Shown: piece by piece, positions 46,351 through 56,755 of the stretch
How positions within the stretch are numbered: position 1 is the stretch's first letter
How the letters are laid out: each line of letters starts with the position of its first letter
NCBI GenBank assembly: GCA_036346275.1
Contig: CM070713.1
Span: forward strand, 71,726,382 to 71,790,381
Source: Otatea glauca
Taxonomy: Eukaryota; Streptophyta; Magnoliopsida; Poales; Poaceae
Direction: 5' to 3'
Length of the DNA: 64,000 bases
Notes under the pieces: model-generated
The model's database searches: none
What the model saw: the letters and a program-made list of their open reading frames with translations, nothing else
Told to the model about the DNA's origin: nothing
Made by a program: the position numbers and the translations under genes

Positions 46351-49300
46351 ATGGACCGTAAGGAATGGATGTATGACAAAAGTCGTGTGAGTCTTTGAAT
46401 TTGGAGGGTGTTAAGGAGTTCAAAAAATTGCGAGCAGGACATGGTGAGGAGGGTGTAAACTTCATATATTGTCCTTGCATTGATTGCACCAATCGAGAAG
46501 ATTTAACAACTCGGCTCAAATCGAGGACCACGATTCGGCGTGGCCGTGAGGAATTACACGTCTTGGATCCATCACGGGGAGGCGGTAGTACCCTTCGGTA
46601 TGCAACGAAGACACGGTGGAACCGGATGATGAGTTGCGACTGATATGTTTGAGGAGGAGAATTTGGAGCAAATGTTGCGGGATGTGGAGGGTAATTACGG
46701 AAGAGAGTTTGAAAAGTTTAAAAGCTTGATGGAAGACGATGCCAAACCGCTGTTCACAAAGTTGCAAAGTAGAATACACCAAGTTGGGTTCGGTCCTTGC
46801 ATTGTTCGAATTGAAGGCAAAACACCGTTGGACGGATACAAGTTTTAATGCACTTCTAGTTCTTCTATCGGATCTACTTCGAGGGAAACGAGTTGCCAAC
46901 AAGCATTTATGAAGCGAAGAAGCTACTATGTCCCATGGGAATGGAAATAGAAAGGATACATGCATGTCCGAATGATTGCATCTTGTACCGTAAACGCACA
47001 TCGGGAGCTGCACGTGTGTCCAGTTTGCGGTGTGCCTCGGTACAAACAAAAGGAGAAGCGTAATGACAAGAAGCGTAAGTGCCGGGGCAACGAGGGTGAA
47101 GAGGTCACTAAAGGTGCACCGGCCAAGGTATTGTGGTACTTTCCCATCATTCCCCGTCTGGAGAGGTTGTTTGCAAATCCTAGAGAAGCAAAATTGTTGC
47201 GTTGGCATTATGAGTCTCGAAAGGAAGATGGCAAGCTGAGACACCCTGCCGATTCGGCTCAATGGAGAAACATCGATTGGAAACATGAGGAGTTTGGTGC
47301 CGAAATGAGGAACATAAGATTTGGATTGAGTACCGATGGAATGAATCCGTTTGGTAACATGAGCAGTCGTCACAGCACGTGGCCAGTTCTGTTGTGTATC
47401 TACAACCTCCCTCCTTGGTTGTGCATGAAGCGGAAGTATATCATGATGTCGTTGCTAATCTCGGGACCTAAACAGCCGGGAAATGATATTGATGTGTACC
47501 TCGCTCCATTGATCGAGGATTTGGTAAAATTGTGGAATGACGGGGTCATTGTGTGGGATGCGTCTGTAAGAGAGCATTTCACCCTACAGCTATGGTATTC
47601 GCACCATAAATGATTTCCGGCTCTTGGTAATTTGGCGGCTCTGATCGAAAGGAGCAAAAGCGTGTCCTATTTGTGAAGAGGAGACCGAGAGCTTATGGCT
47701 GCCGAATTCCAAGAAAACTGTGTATATGGGTCACCGTAGGTTTCTACCTCGAAGTCATCGATACCGTAAGATGGATGACAAATTTGATGGGAAGAGGGAA
47801 GTCCGTTCGGCACCGCAACCTATGAGTGGAAGGCAAGTATATTCACGTGTAGAGGATATCGATGTTCAGTACGGAAAGAGCTCTAAATCTGTTCGTTCTA
47901 GGACCATTTGGAAGAAGAGGTCAATATTTTGGGACTTACCGCATCTTGGAAGGAGTTAGATGTTGGCATTGTATTGATGTCATGCACGTTGAGAAGAATG
48001 TCTGCGATAATTTGGTTGGTATCTGCTTGAACATACGGAAAGACAAAGGATGGTGTGAATGCTCGTCGCGACATGGCCTACATGGGAATCGGGCCCGGGC
48101 TTGCGGTGATAGAGGAGGATGGAAAGGTCCAGTATATCCCGCGCATGCTACACCGCATCAAGAAGGAGAAAGAGGACTTTTGCAAATGTCTCCATGGTAT
48201 TAAAGTTCCATCCGCTACTCGCGAACATTAAGAAGCTTGTGTCCTTGGATGATTTGAAGTTGTTGGGCATGAAGTCCCACGATCGCCATGTCTTGATGAC
48301 CCAAATGCTCCGGTTGCAATCCGAAATATTACGCAGAGGATGTCGGGTTTGCAATCACGAAGTGTGTTACTTCTTCAATGCGATCTCTGCAAAATTATTG
48401 ACCCGACATGCTAGACAACTTACGGAGGGAGGTGGTGCGGACTTTATGTCGACTTGAGATGCATTTCCCACCGTCGTTCTTCGACGTCATGGTCCACCTT
48501 GTTGTTCACCTTGTTAGAGATTAAGATATGTGGACCCGCTTTCTTACGTTACATGTATCCGTTCGAGAGGTACATGGGTATATTAAAGTCCTATGTGAGG
48601 AATCGATCAAGCACGAGGGTAGTATTGTGGAAGGTTATGGGATGAAGAGGTTATTGAGTTTTGTGTGGACTATCTCGGAAAAGACAAGCAATCGGTGTTC
48701 TGTATCTCGCCACGAGGCGGACTTGCGGCAAAGGAACCGTGGGGTCGAAACTAACGAGGCCACGGTTTGATATGTATTGCAAAGCGCATTTGTGATCTTG
48801 CGTGAGCACGAAGTTGCGAGGTACATCAAGCGACATAAGTTGATATTACGGAAGAGAATCCACATATGGATGAGCTTTCCATCATGCGAGAACACAACGA
48901 TAGATTTGTTACATGGTTCAAACAAGCGGTAGAGTTCTCTGTTAGTGAGAATGTGAAATGGTTGGTGATGGACCTAGGTTTAATGTCTGAGACATGGCGA
49001 GTGCGATATTAATGGGTACACCTTTTACAATCGAAAGTCAAGATGCGAAAGTCTTGTTCAAAAGTGGTGTAAGCATAGATGCTCTTTCCGATGTACATCA
49101 CTCGAAAGGAGGATCCTCAGCGGCAATGTACTTGTATTATGGGATAATCGAAGAAATTTGGGAGCTCGATTACGGAATATACCAAATTCCATTATTCGAT
49201 GTAAGTGGGTGGGACTAACACATGGAGTGAAGGTCGATAAGAGAGGTTTTACTCTTGTGGATCTAAGGACACTCGCCTACAAAGATGACCCGTTCGTACT

Positions 49301-49538
49301 TGCGAAGCAAGCAAATCAAGTCTTCTATGTGCGTGATCCGCCAATCCGAGGTTGCACGTTGTCCTTCACAAAGAAGCGGCGGATCGTTGGTGTCGAAAAT
49401 GTCGTAGATGAAGAAGAATACAATCAATTCGATGAAATACCTCCATTTGCGGATGGGGCCTATCTTAGCGGGGATGACGACACACATCGAAGAAATTACG
49501 TGCGCGTAGATCATCAAGAAGGGTTGTCTTGTAACTAA
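46351..49538 (+). pseudogene. TNP2-type CACTA transposase, frameshifted
   Basis: The N-terminal transposase-associated domain starts MDRKEWMYDKSRV at 46351 and continues in other frames (CPCIDCTNRED at 46476; VRNYTSWIHHGEAVVPFG near 46545-46600). A frame from 46645 gives FEEENLEQMLRDVEG. The TNP2 core includes EAKKLLCPMGMEIERIHACPNDC (46914-46982), then in the frame 46960-47613 CPVCGVPRYK, FGLSTDGMNPFGN (first catalytic-type Asp), GPKQPGNDIDVYLAPLIEDL. DUF4218-like parts (HVEKNVCDNLVG; RYMYPFERYMGILKSYVRNR) run 47980-48640. DUF4216-like parts (IIRCKWV, FVLAKQANQVFYV) run 49190-49330. At least six frame changes, several of one base. It cannot encode an active enzyme as read. Confidence 0.85.
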
Positions 49539-50029
49539 AGGAAATATTGTATTGTTTGTTCATTTTATCATCTTTGTTCATTTTCTTTAAGCCATTAGTG
49601 TTTAAGACATATGTTTTATCGTGCCTTTTGTTTGGGTAAAGTTATGCAGTTATAATCTCTCACGGAACATTGTGACATATTTGAAATCTACTTACTAGTT
49701 GGTCATTCGTTTACATATCGTAAAATTTGTTTACGGATTTTTCTTTTGGGAAAGCTTCTAACTAGTCCAAAGTTTATTTACGGAAAATTTGGAAAAACAC
49801 GGACTTTAATTGCATAAGTTTTGACTTGCGGTCTATAAGCTAGAATCATGCTTACAAAGTGAATTCTTGCATCTTTGTCGATGCTAAATCTTTTTGAAAA
49901 TTCTTTTTGAATAGACTGTAATATCCCAAAGTATGTTTACGCAAAATTTGAAAGAATTCCAACTATATCTGTAAAAGTTGTGGCCTTTTACCCTTTCATC
50001 AATGAATTCTACGAAATCGACTTCATCTT
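49539..50029. other. CACTA internal non-coding
   Basis: AT-rich sequence after the transposase stop (49538); likely 3' UTR and spacer. No motif seen. Confidence 0.45.
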
Positions 50030-51668
50030 GCTTTGTCCGGAAAATCAATAGTGATTGATATTTGTGTGGGTTTTCCTTCAAAACCGATAGTATTGAACAA
50101 ATATTTGTGTCGGTTTTTATTGAAAACCGATAGTATTAGAGATCAACTTATTTGTGTCGGTTTTCTCTTAAAAACCGATAGTACTAGTTTGTGCCAATTT
50201 TTCTTCAAAACTCTGTTATAGTACTATTAGTGTCGGTTTTTCTTCAAAACCGATAGTATTGAACCAATATTTGTGTCGGTTTTTATTGAAAACCGATAGT
50301 ATTAGAGATCTACATATTTGTGTCGGTTTTAAGCATAAACCGATAGTAATAGACTACTTGTTGTCTCGGTTTTCTCTTAAAACCGATAGTATTAGAGATC
50401 TACACATTTGTGTCGGTTTTCTCATAAAACCGATAGTATTTTAAACATTCTTATTTGTATCGGTTTTTAATGAAAACCGATAGTAATAGACTACTTGTTG
50501 TCTCGGTTTTTCTTGTAAACCGATAGTACTATTTTGTGCCAATTTTCTTCAAAACATGTTATAGGACTATTTGTGTGGGTTTTCCTTCAAAACCGATAGT
50601 ATTGAACAAATATTTGTGTCGGTTTTTATTGAAAACCGATAGTATTAGAGATCAACTTATTTGTGTCGGTTTTCTCTTCAAAACCGATAGTACTAGTTTG
50701 TGCCAATTTTCTTCAAAACTGTTATAGTACTATTAGTGTCGGTTTTTATTGAAAACCGATAGTATTAGAGATCTACACATTTGTGTTGGTTTTCAATGAA
50801 AACCGATAGTAATAGACTACTTGTTGTCTCGGTTTTTCTTGTAAACCGATAGTACTATTTTGTGCCAATTTTTCTTCAAAACATGTTATAGGACTATTTG
50901 TGTCGGGTTTTCCTTCAAAACCGATAGTATTGAACTAATATTTGTGTCGGGTTTTTATTGAAAACCGATAGTATTAAAGATCTACACATTTGTGTCGGTT
51001 TCTCCTAAAAACCGATAGTATTTTAAACATTCATATTTGTATCGGTTTTTTAATGAAAACCGATAGTAATAGTCTACTTTTTTCTCGGTTTTTCTTGTAA
51101 ACCGATAGTACTTTTTCGTGCCAATTTTTCTTCAAAACATGTTATAGGACTATTTGTGTCGGGTTTTCCTTCAAAACCGATAGTATTGAACAAATATTTG
51201 TGTCGGGTTTAATATTGAAAACCGATAGTATTAAAGTCTACACATTTGGGTCGGTTTTCTCATAAAAACCGATAGTATTTTAAACATTCATATTTGTATC
51301 GGTTTTTTAGTGAAAACCGATAGTAATAGACTACTTTTTGTCTCGGTTTTTTCTTGTAAACCGATAGTACTATTTTGTGCCAATTTTTCTTCAAAACCTG
51401 TTATAGTACTATTAGTGTCGGTTTCTCGAAAAACCGATAGTATTTTAAACATTCATATTTGTGTCGGTTTTCTCGAAAAACCGATAGTATTATGAAACAT
51501 ATTTACATCGGTTTTTGTGTAAAACCGATAGTATTGAACTAATATTTGTGTCGGTTTTTATTTAAAACCGATAGTATTGAGATCTACATATTGGTGTCGG
51601 TTTGTCTTAAAACCGATAGTATTGTAAAATATATTTGTGTCGGTTTTTGTGTAAAACCGATAGTAATG
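50030..51668. repeat. Internal 1.6-kb array of GTCGGTTTT...AAAACCGATAGTA hairpins
   Basis: About 30 units of ~45-60 bp. Each has TGTGTCGGTTTT, a 4-8-base loop, AAAACCGATAGTA, and a spacer such as TTAGAGATCTACACATT or TTTTAAACATTCATATTT. Arms TCGGTTTT/AAAACCGA pair exactly. Higher-order repeats of ~330 bp are visible (the motif TTTGTGCCAATTTT with following CTTCAAAAC recurs near 50190, 50536, 50699, 50860, 51118, 51375). The short Cys/Phe-rich ORFs called here are translations of the repeat. Confidence 0.85.
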
Positions 51669-51689
51669 TGATACCCTTACTTAAGGCGA

Positions 51690-52135
51690 TTTTTGAGAAG
51701 CTTTCGCGCGTGCCTTGCCTTCGTTGCCCTAGCCCCTTTCTCAAGCTCCCTGCCTCCACCTCCGCGCCACCCGGCGCCGCCCGCCGTCGACTCCACCGCC
51801 CGACGCCCACGCCGCGTTCGTTGTCCCGTCCGCCGCGCGCCGCCGCCGACGCCCAACGCCCCATCGCCCCACCCCGGCGCTCCACGTCGCTCCCGCCGCC
51901 CACCGCCCGACGCCTAACGCCCCATCGCCTCAGCCGCCCCACCGCCTAAGCGCCCACGCCGCTCCGTCGCCTTCACCGCCCGGCGCGCCCAAGCCCAACG
52001 CCCCATCGCCTCGGGCGCCCACCGACTCCACCGCCCGGCGCTCCACTCCGCTCCGTCGCCCCACCGCCTCGGCGCGCCCGACGCCCTAACGGCCCCATCG
52101 TCCGGTGCCCACCTCCTCGGGCGCTCCATTGGTAA
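51690..52135. repeat. GC-rich CACCGCCCGACGCCC minisatellite-like block
   Basis: Very GC-rich with recurring words (CACCGCCCGACGCC, CGCCCCATCGCC, CGCTCCGTCGCC, GGCGCTCCA) in irregular order. It may be the first exon/leader of the second CACTA gene, since it opens after the array and ends near a possible GT (TTGGTAAGTTG, 52129-52139). Long ORFs on both strands follow from lack of A/T, not from coding. Confidence 0.6.
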
Positions 52136-53099
52136 GTTGCAGGACAACCGCAGGCACTGTACATGCAATCTATATGATAACAACTTCTATGAACATATCC
52201 ACCCCAATTGAAAACAATCACAGATATACATCCCATAATAACTATTAGAAATAGTAGAAATTTACTGAAACAACTCGAAAATAGAACGCAGTTTGTTTGA
52301 AAATTGGAGAGCAGACATCCCATATTTAGATTAGAAGAAATGTTGACAATGCAGTGTGTTATGAAATTATTCTGGAGAGCAGAAATCATGTATTTGGATA
52401 ACATGACATGTAGACAATGCAATGTGTTATGAAAGAATTCTGTTGAAAAGAAATCCCATATGTAGATTACATCACATGTAGACAATGCAGTGTGTTATGA
52501 AACTGTACTTACTAAAGTTGTTAAAAACAAGCTTGGACAACAAATCCGGTTGCATCATGTCCTGAGCAGATGTTTGAGGATTAAGCCAGGAAAAAAAGAT
52601 ATGGTGGCGCAGGTGCCCAGGGATATCTTCTTGCTAGTAATGTACCCAATGGAATAGCAGGGGCATTAAGAGCTTCTGCAGGATGAACCTGAAAAAGAAA
52701 CTCATTAGCCTATTGTTATCGATGAAAACAAAGGAAGCAAGCACTTCAAAATTGAACATTAATAAGCATCTTTCTCAAGCTGCTAATTAGCTTTAACTCA
52801 CATCTTGATGATGAATTGGACATTGTGTAGTCAACAGAGGAAGCCAAAGTAACTTGAAGATATTGTATCGCACATTAGAAAATATCTTATTGAATAGGAA
52901 AAACTGCTTATCTACTTCAACCTTGTTTAAAAAGGTCCTCCCAAGTATAAGGGGCGATACCGCTCATTCCTCGGGCAACTGGTGAGGGAGAGAGTTCCCA
53001 TAACGGTTAAGGATTGGAGAAAGGAGGTCGTCGTCGAGCGTAAGAACTACTGTGGGACGAGGTTAAGGGAAATGGATTATAGAAGAGGAGGATGAAAAC
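52136..53099. other. CACTA internal intron-like DNA with three ~70-bp repeats
   Basis: AT-rich. Between ~52300 and 52505, units ending GACAATGCAGTGTGTTATGA occur three times at ~70-bp spacing (ends near 52363, 52432, 52501). The rest has no motif. Confidence 0.55.
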
Positions 53100-53860
53100 A
53101 ATGCCGGTGATGCGCCTTGAAGAGGATGGGTGTGGCTCGAGGCACTTTAGGGTCTACATGCACAAGTGAGTACGTCTTTGAAAGGCCGTGCACCATTCGA
53201 GAGGTATCCGTTCGTGCTTCCGATGTTTGGGAGGAGTTCACGAGGATGAAGAGTGCGCCGAGGCGGAGGAGCCGAGACAGAGGAGCGTTGCTACCCAGAG
53301 GTGAACACGCACGCGCACCACCTCGGTTCAGCGGCTCGAAGGAAGAAAGCGAATGGGCACGACTAGCCGAGGAGTGCGCCAACTCGGGACAGCGATGCCT
53401 TACTCGCATATATGTGAGGAGGGCACGTGGTCGGGTATTAGCGAGGACAAAGAAAACCGGGACAGGCGGTGGTAGTACCAAACCCCACTACCGCGCAAGT
53501 TGTCTCCACCATCGTAAGATATCAAACTTGCTACATTGCGAGAGACCATTCTGTTGTATTTCAGATCTAATTACTCGCTTCTTGCAGGAGGAGGTAAGCC
53601 GGAGGAAAGAGCGGGGACTTTTCTTAGCCAAGGGTCAAATGACATCCTATTCTCTGCGATCGGAAAGCCCGACCATAAGGGCGGGTGCTTGCCGAGGCGG
53701 GGCATCTGAAGAAGTCCTACTTCCAAGATCTCGCCGAGTACCGGATCAAGAACATGGGAGGCACGTGCGGGCGCTGAAGGACACGCTTAGGGAGCGGTGA
53801 GGAGGAGATCTCGGAGGAGATGAGGAGGAGATGAGGTGCGGATGATGGCACGTGAGGAGG
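53100..53860 (+). pseudogene. TNPA-like CACTA accessory protein remnant
   Basis: Charged, Arg/Glu-rich coding-like DNA. The open frame 53117-53800 holds FERPCTIREVSVRASDVWEEFTRM. The neighbouring frames hold GNDILFSAIGKPDHKG (53634-53680) and a following FQDLAEYRIKNMGG-like phrase (53719-53760), which resemble the plant transposase Ptta/En_Spm region found in CACTA second genes. TNPA-type proteins bind subterminal repeats and assist TNP2. Frame changes and stops break the gene. Confidence 0.5.
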
Positions 53861-54059
53861 AGATGAGGTGGAGATGATGGCACGTGAGGGCGCCTAAGGG
53901 CCGAGATGATGGCGATGATCTCCCAGTCGAGCCGATGCCCCCCTCTTGTAGAGAAACACGTGCCCCACCAAGTAGCTGCGGTTCCAAAATGATAAGTCCG
54001 GTCCCAGTGAAGGTAATAATTAATTTTGCCTTACTTAATGGTGCGAGGTAACTCTTCAT

Positions 54060-55882
54060 ATGTTTTCTCTCAAGTTGCGCACTTTTGCGGCGCCTACCAA
54101 GTGCCACTCACCCGACGGAAGACGGATTTCTGTTGAGGTTGCACGCGGGTTGCATTTCCATGCAAGGAGACCGACACGGTGCATGGTCGGCCTTTGGGAA
54201 GGGCTACATGAGGGTCCGGTGGACTACGCCCACGAAGCCTTCTTATCACATGTGCTCGAGTTCCCCCTAACGAAGACATCACCACTCTCGGGCTAAGCGC
54301 GGATGTCGTTCATCAAGTGGCCCACGACAGCGTCAGATTGGTCAAGGTAAACATCCCTCACGTCTTACGTACCATTCCGGTAGTATTGCAACAAGTTACT
54401 TAATTATGCGCGTGCTTTGTAGGTTCCTACCGTACTGCGCTGCTCCCACGATCGTGACGAGCCCCGCACAAAGTCTGAGTGGTGCATAAAAGGACTAGCA
54501 CGACAACCACAGAACCACTAGAGGCCTCGCTAAAAGGCTAGGCTCACAAAGGCCACAGCGCCCCTCGGGTATATGAAAAGCCCATCGCCCGGCCTCGGAG
54601 ACTCCTTCGCCCGAAAGGAGAGCGGCCAGAGACCACAGTGAAGCCTTATGAATTTAAGGCCTACGTACATGGAAAGCCCCTTCTGCCTCCCAGCAAATTG
54701 AACGCTCTAGGCATATGGACTCGACAGCTCCATGGATGGTACATTGACAAAGCGAAGATAGCGGCGTGTCGACTTCAATGTTAGATACGAGAAGGACATT
54801 TCCACCGCGAGGAGGATGGGACATTCGATTAGTTTTGAGGATCTGTTCCGTCTGTACCAACTGATAGCCATCGATATTTCTACTGTACGATCCTGGACGC
54901 TGTGAGTATCGCACCACGTTGCACGACTTTATGACTTCCATAGAATTTTGCATTACACTTTTTAACATTCAATGCGAGTTGCAGGGCGATGAGGCAGCGG
55001 GTCGTGACGAATCGACAACTAGTTGGGTTCGTCGACCCTGAGCTTGTGTCGCGACGATGGCTAGGCTTCAACGGAATGGGTTGCGGCTACATCAAGAGGG
55101 CATTGCAAGTGAGTCGAAGAAGGACTTCATTCTATTCCGTACCACGAGGAGTAAGTACTACTTCACTGTTCAATTACTTCTACACCTTTGAAACCGTATG
55201 TGAACTTATTTTCTTCACGCATACCATTTAATAAGCAACCATTGGGTTCTACTCGTGCTCCTTCCGAGAGACAACAAAGTGTACACTTTTAATTCGGTTG
55301 ATAAGAGACCGATGGCCTCTGCGATCAAGCCTCCTTTGGAGCGATAAGTGCACCACTCTTATCTAACATTTTCGTATTTAACTACAATCATTATTTTTTT
55401 ACTCAACGACATCTTTCCAATGTATATAGGGGTTTCAAGGAATACGTCAAGCGGGAGGGACACACGACGACAAAAGGGCTCCAAGTGGAGTATGTCCGCT
55501 TCAAGGTACAAGTTGCTATCATATATAAGATTTAGATTTTCGATATATTTTCTTTGTCTCTTAATTTATTTTTCTTTCTTCACAGTGTCATCAACAGCGC
55601 GACGACCGCTGTGGTTTGTATGTCATGCAACACATGGTGATCTTGATTGTCGGCTCAGACCGTTTCCCTGAGGTAGTACATGCATATACAATTAGTCTTT
55701 CACATGCAAATTTGAAAACTCAAATTAGAGCACTCGTTTCTATCTTGCAGCTTACCGTTATTCCCCAGAAGAGTGTAGACAGCACTGCACTCAACAAGAT
55801 ACGAGATCACTTATGCCAGTGGTACTGGATAGAATGCTTGTCGGAGGACGGACGGTTTAGAGATCCCAAAAGCTCCTACTAG
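54060..55882 (+). pseudogene. Ulp1-type (C48) cysteine protease gene of the CACTA element, broken
   Basis: Pieces across several exons: LHFHARRPTRCMVGL (54150-54195), ARMSFIKWPTTASDW (54295-54340), LNALGIWTRQLHGWYIDKAKIA (54698-54763), FEDLFRLYQLIAIDIST (54835-54885), GFVDPELVSRRWL, and the protease core: NHWVLLVLLPRDNKVYTFNS (55235-55294, catalytic-type His) and QRDDRCGLYVMQHM (55591-55632, catalytic-type Cys). The usual core Asp in a LDS-type motif is FNS here (Asp to Asn). Ulp1 proteases remove SUMO. Ulp1-like genes are carried by some plant CACTA and MULE elements. Frames are interrupted, so activity is unlikely. Confidence 0.7.
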
Positions 55883-56089
55883 ACCAGATGTGAACAAATA
55901 TTACATATCTGAATGCGATTGCATGTGTACTTATGGTTAAGCATGTTTACGTTCTATTTTGTTAATGAATGTGATATGTGTTTGTTGTAACAAAGTGTTC
56001 ATGTTCTTTGAATGTGATATGTTATCTGTAATTTACGTGTGAATGTGATATGTGCATATTGTGTGGAATATGTGCTTATTAGAATGTGA
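55883..56089. repeat. Short GAATGTGATATGT direct repeats
   Basis: Four partial copies of GAATGTGATATG (near 55968, 56017, 56040 and 56083) between the protease gene and the right array. Confidence 0.5.
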
Positions 56090-56752
56090 TAGCACACCAC
56101 ACCCCTTCATCTCTGTCGGTTCTCACAAGAAAATGATAGAGATGTGGCGGTCATCTCTATCGGTTCTTTGAAAGAAGCGATAGGGATAATGAACTCATCT
56201 CTATCGGTTCTTTATAAGAAGTGATAGAGATGAGGTTATTCATCTCTATCGGTTCTTTCAAAGAAGTGATAGAGATGAGTATATTATCTCTATCGGTTCT
56301 TTTTAAGAAGCGATAGAGATGATCTGATCATCTCTATCGGTTCTTTATAAGAAGCGATAGAGATGATGGTATTATCTCTATCGGTTTTTGAAAAAGCGAT
56401 ATAGATGATATGGTCATCTCTATCGGTTCTTTATAAGAAGCGATAGAGATGATGGTATTATCTCTATCGGTTCTTTGTAAGAAGCGATAGAGATGGTTCT
56501 ATCGGTTCTTTGTAAGAAGCGATAGAGATGAGCTATCATCTCTATCGCTTCTTACAAAGAACCGATAGAGATAATACCATCATCTCTATCGCTTCTTATA
56601 AAGAACCGATAGAGATAATACCATCATCTCTATCGGGTAAGAACCGATCGTAATAATGCCCGCCTCATCTCGTCTCATGGCTTTGTGTCACCACCAGAAC
56701 CGACTGTGATGACGAAAAAGAACCGATTGTGATGTATATTTGTGTAGTAGTG
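56090..56752. repeat. CACTA right terminus and subterminal inverted-repeat array
   Basis: About ten hairpins of CATCTCTATCGGTTCTTT and AAGAAGCGATAGAGATGA separated by short spacers. Orientation flips at ~56533, so 56490-56570 is a strong palindrome. The last units (56637-56730) switch to ACCGATTGTGATG, the left-array type, just before the terminal ATACATATACA-like end and GTAGTAGTG. Confidence 0.85.
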
Positions 56753-56755
56753 GTG

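Larger units (their letters stand above)
44594..56752 (+). mobile_element. CACTA (En/Spm) transposon, 12.16 kb, structurally near-complete
   Basis: The left end CACTACTACAGAATGGTACA and the right end, read inverted, CACTACTACACAAATATACA share their first ten bases. Both are flanked by GTG (44591-44593 and 56753-56755), the expected 3-bp duplication. Subterminal inverted-repeat arrays occupy both ends. Inside are a TNP2-type transposase, an internal hairpin array, a GC-rich block, a TNPA-like gene and an Ulp1-type protease gene, all plus strand. All coding parts are frameshifted, so it is non-autonomous now, but termini and duplication are intact. Confidence 0.9.

Noticed and set aside
46516..47373. 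285-codon minus-strand ORF in the CACTA element
   Set aside because: Antisense to the TNP2 transposase, whose domains are plain on the plus strand.
50030..51668. Small Cys-rich proteins (frames with repeated CVGF)
   Set aside because: They are direct translations of the hairpin minisatellite and shift with every unit.
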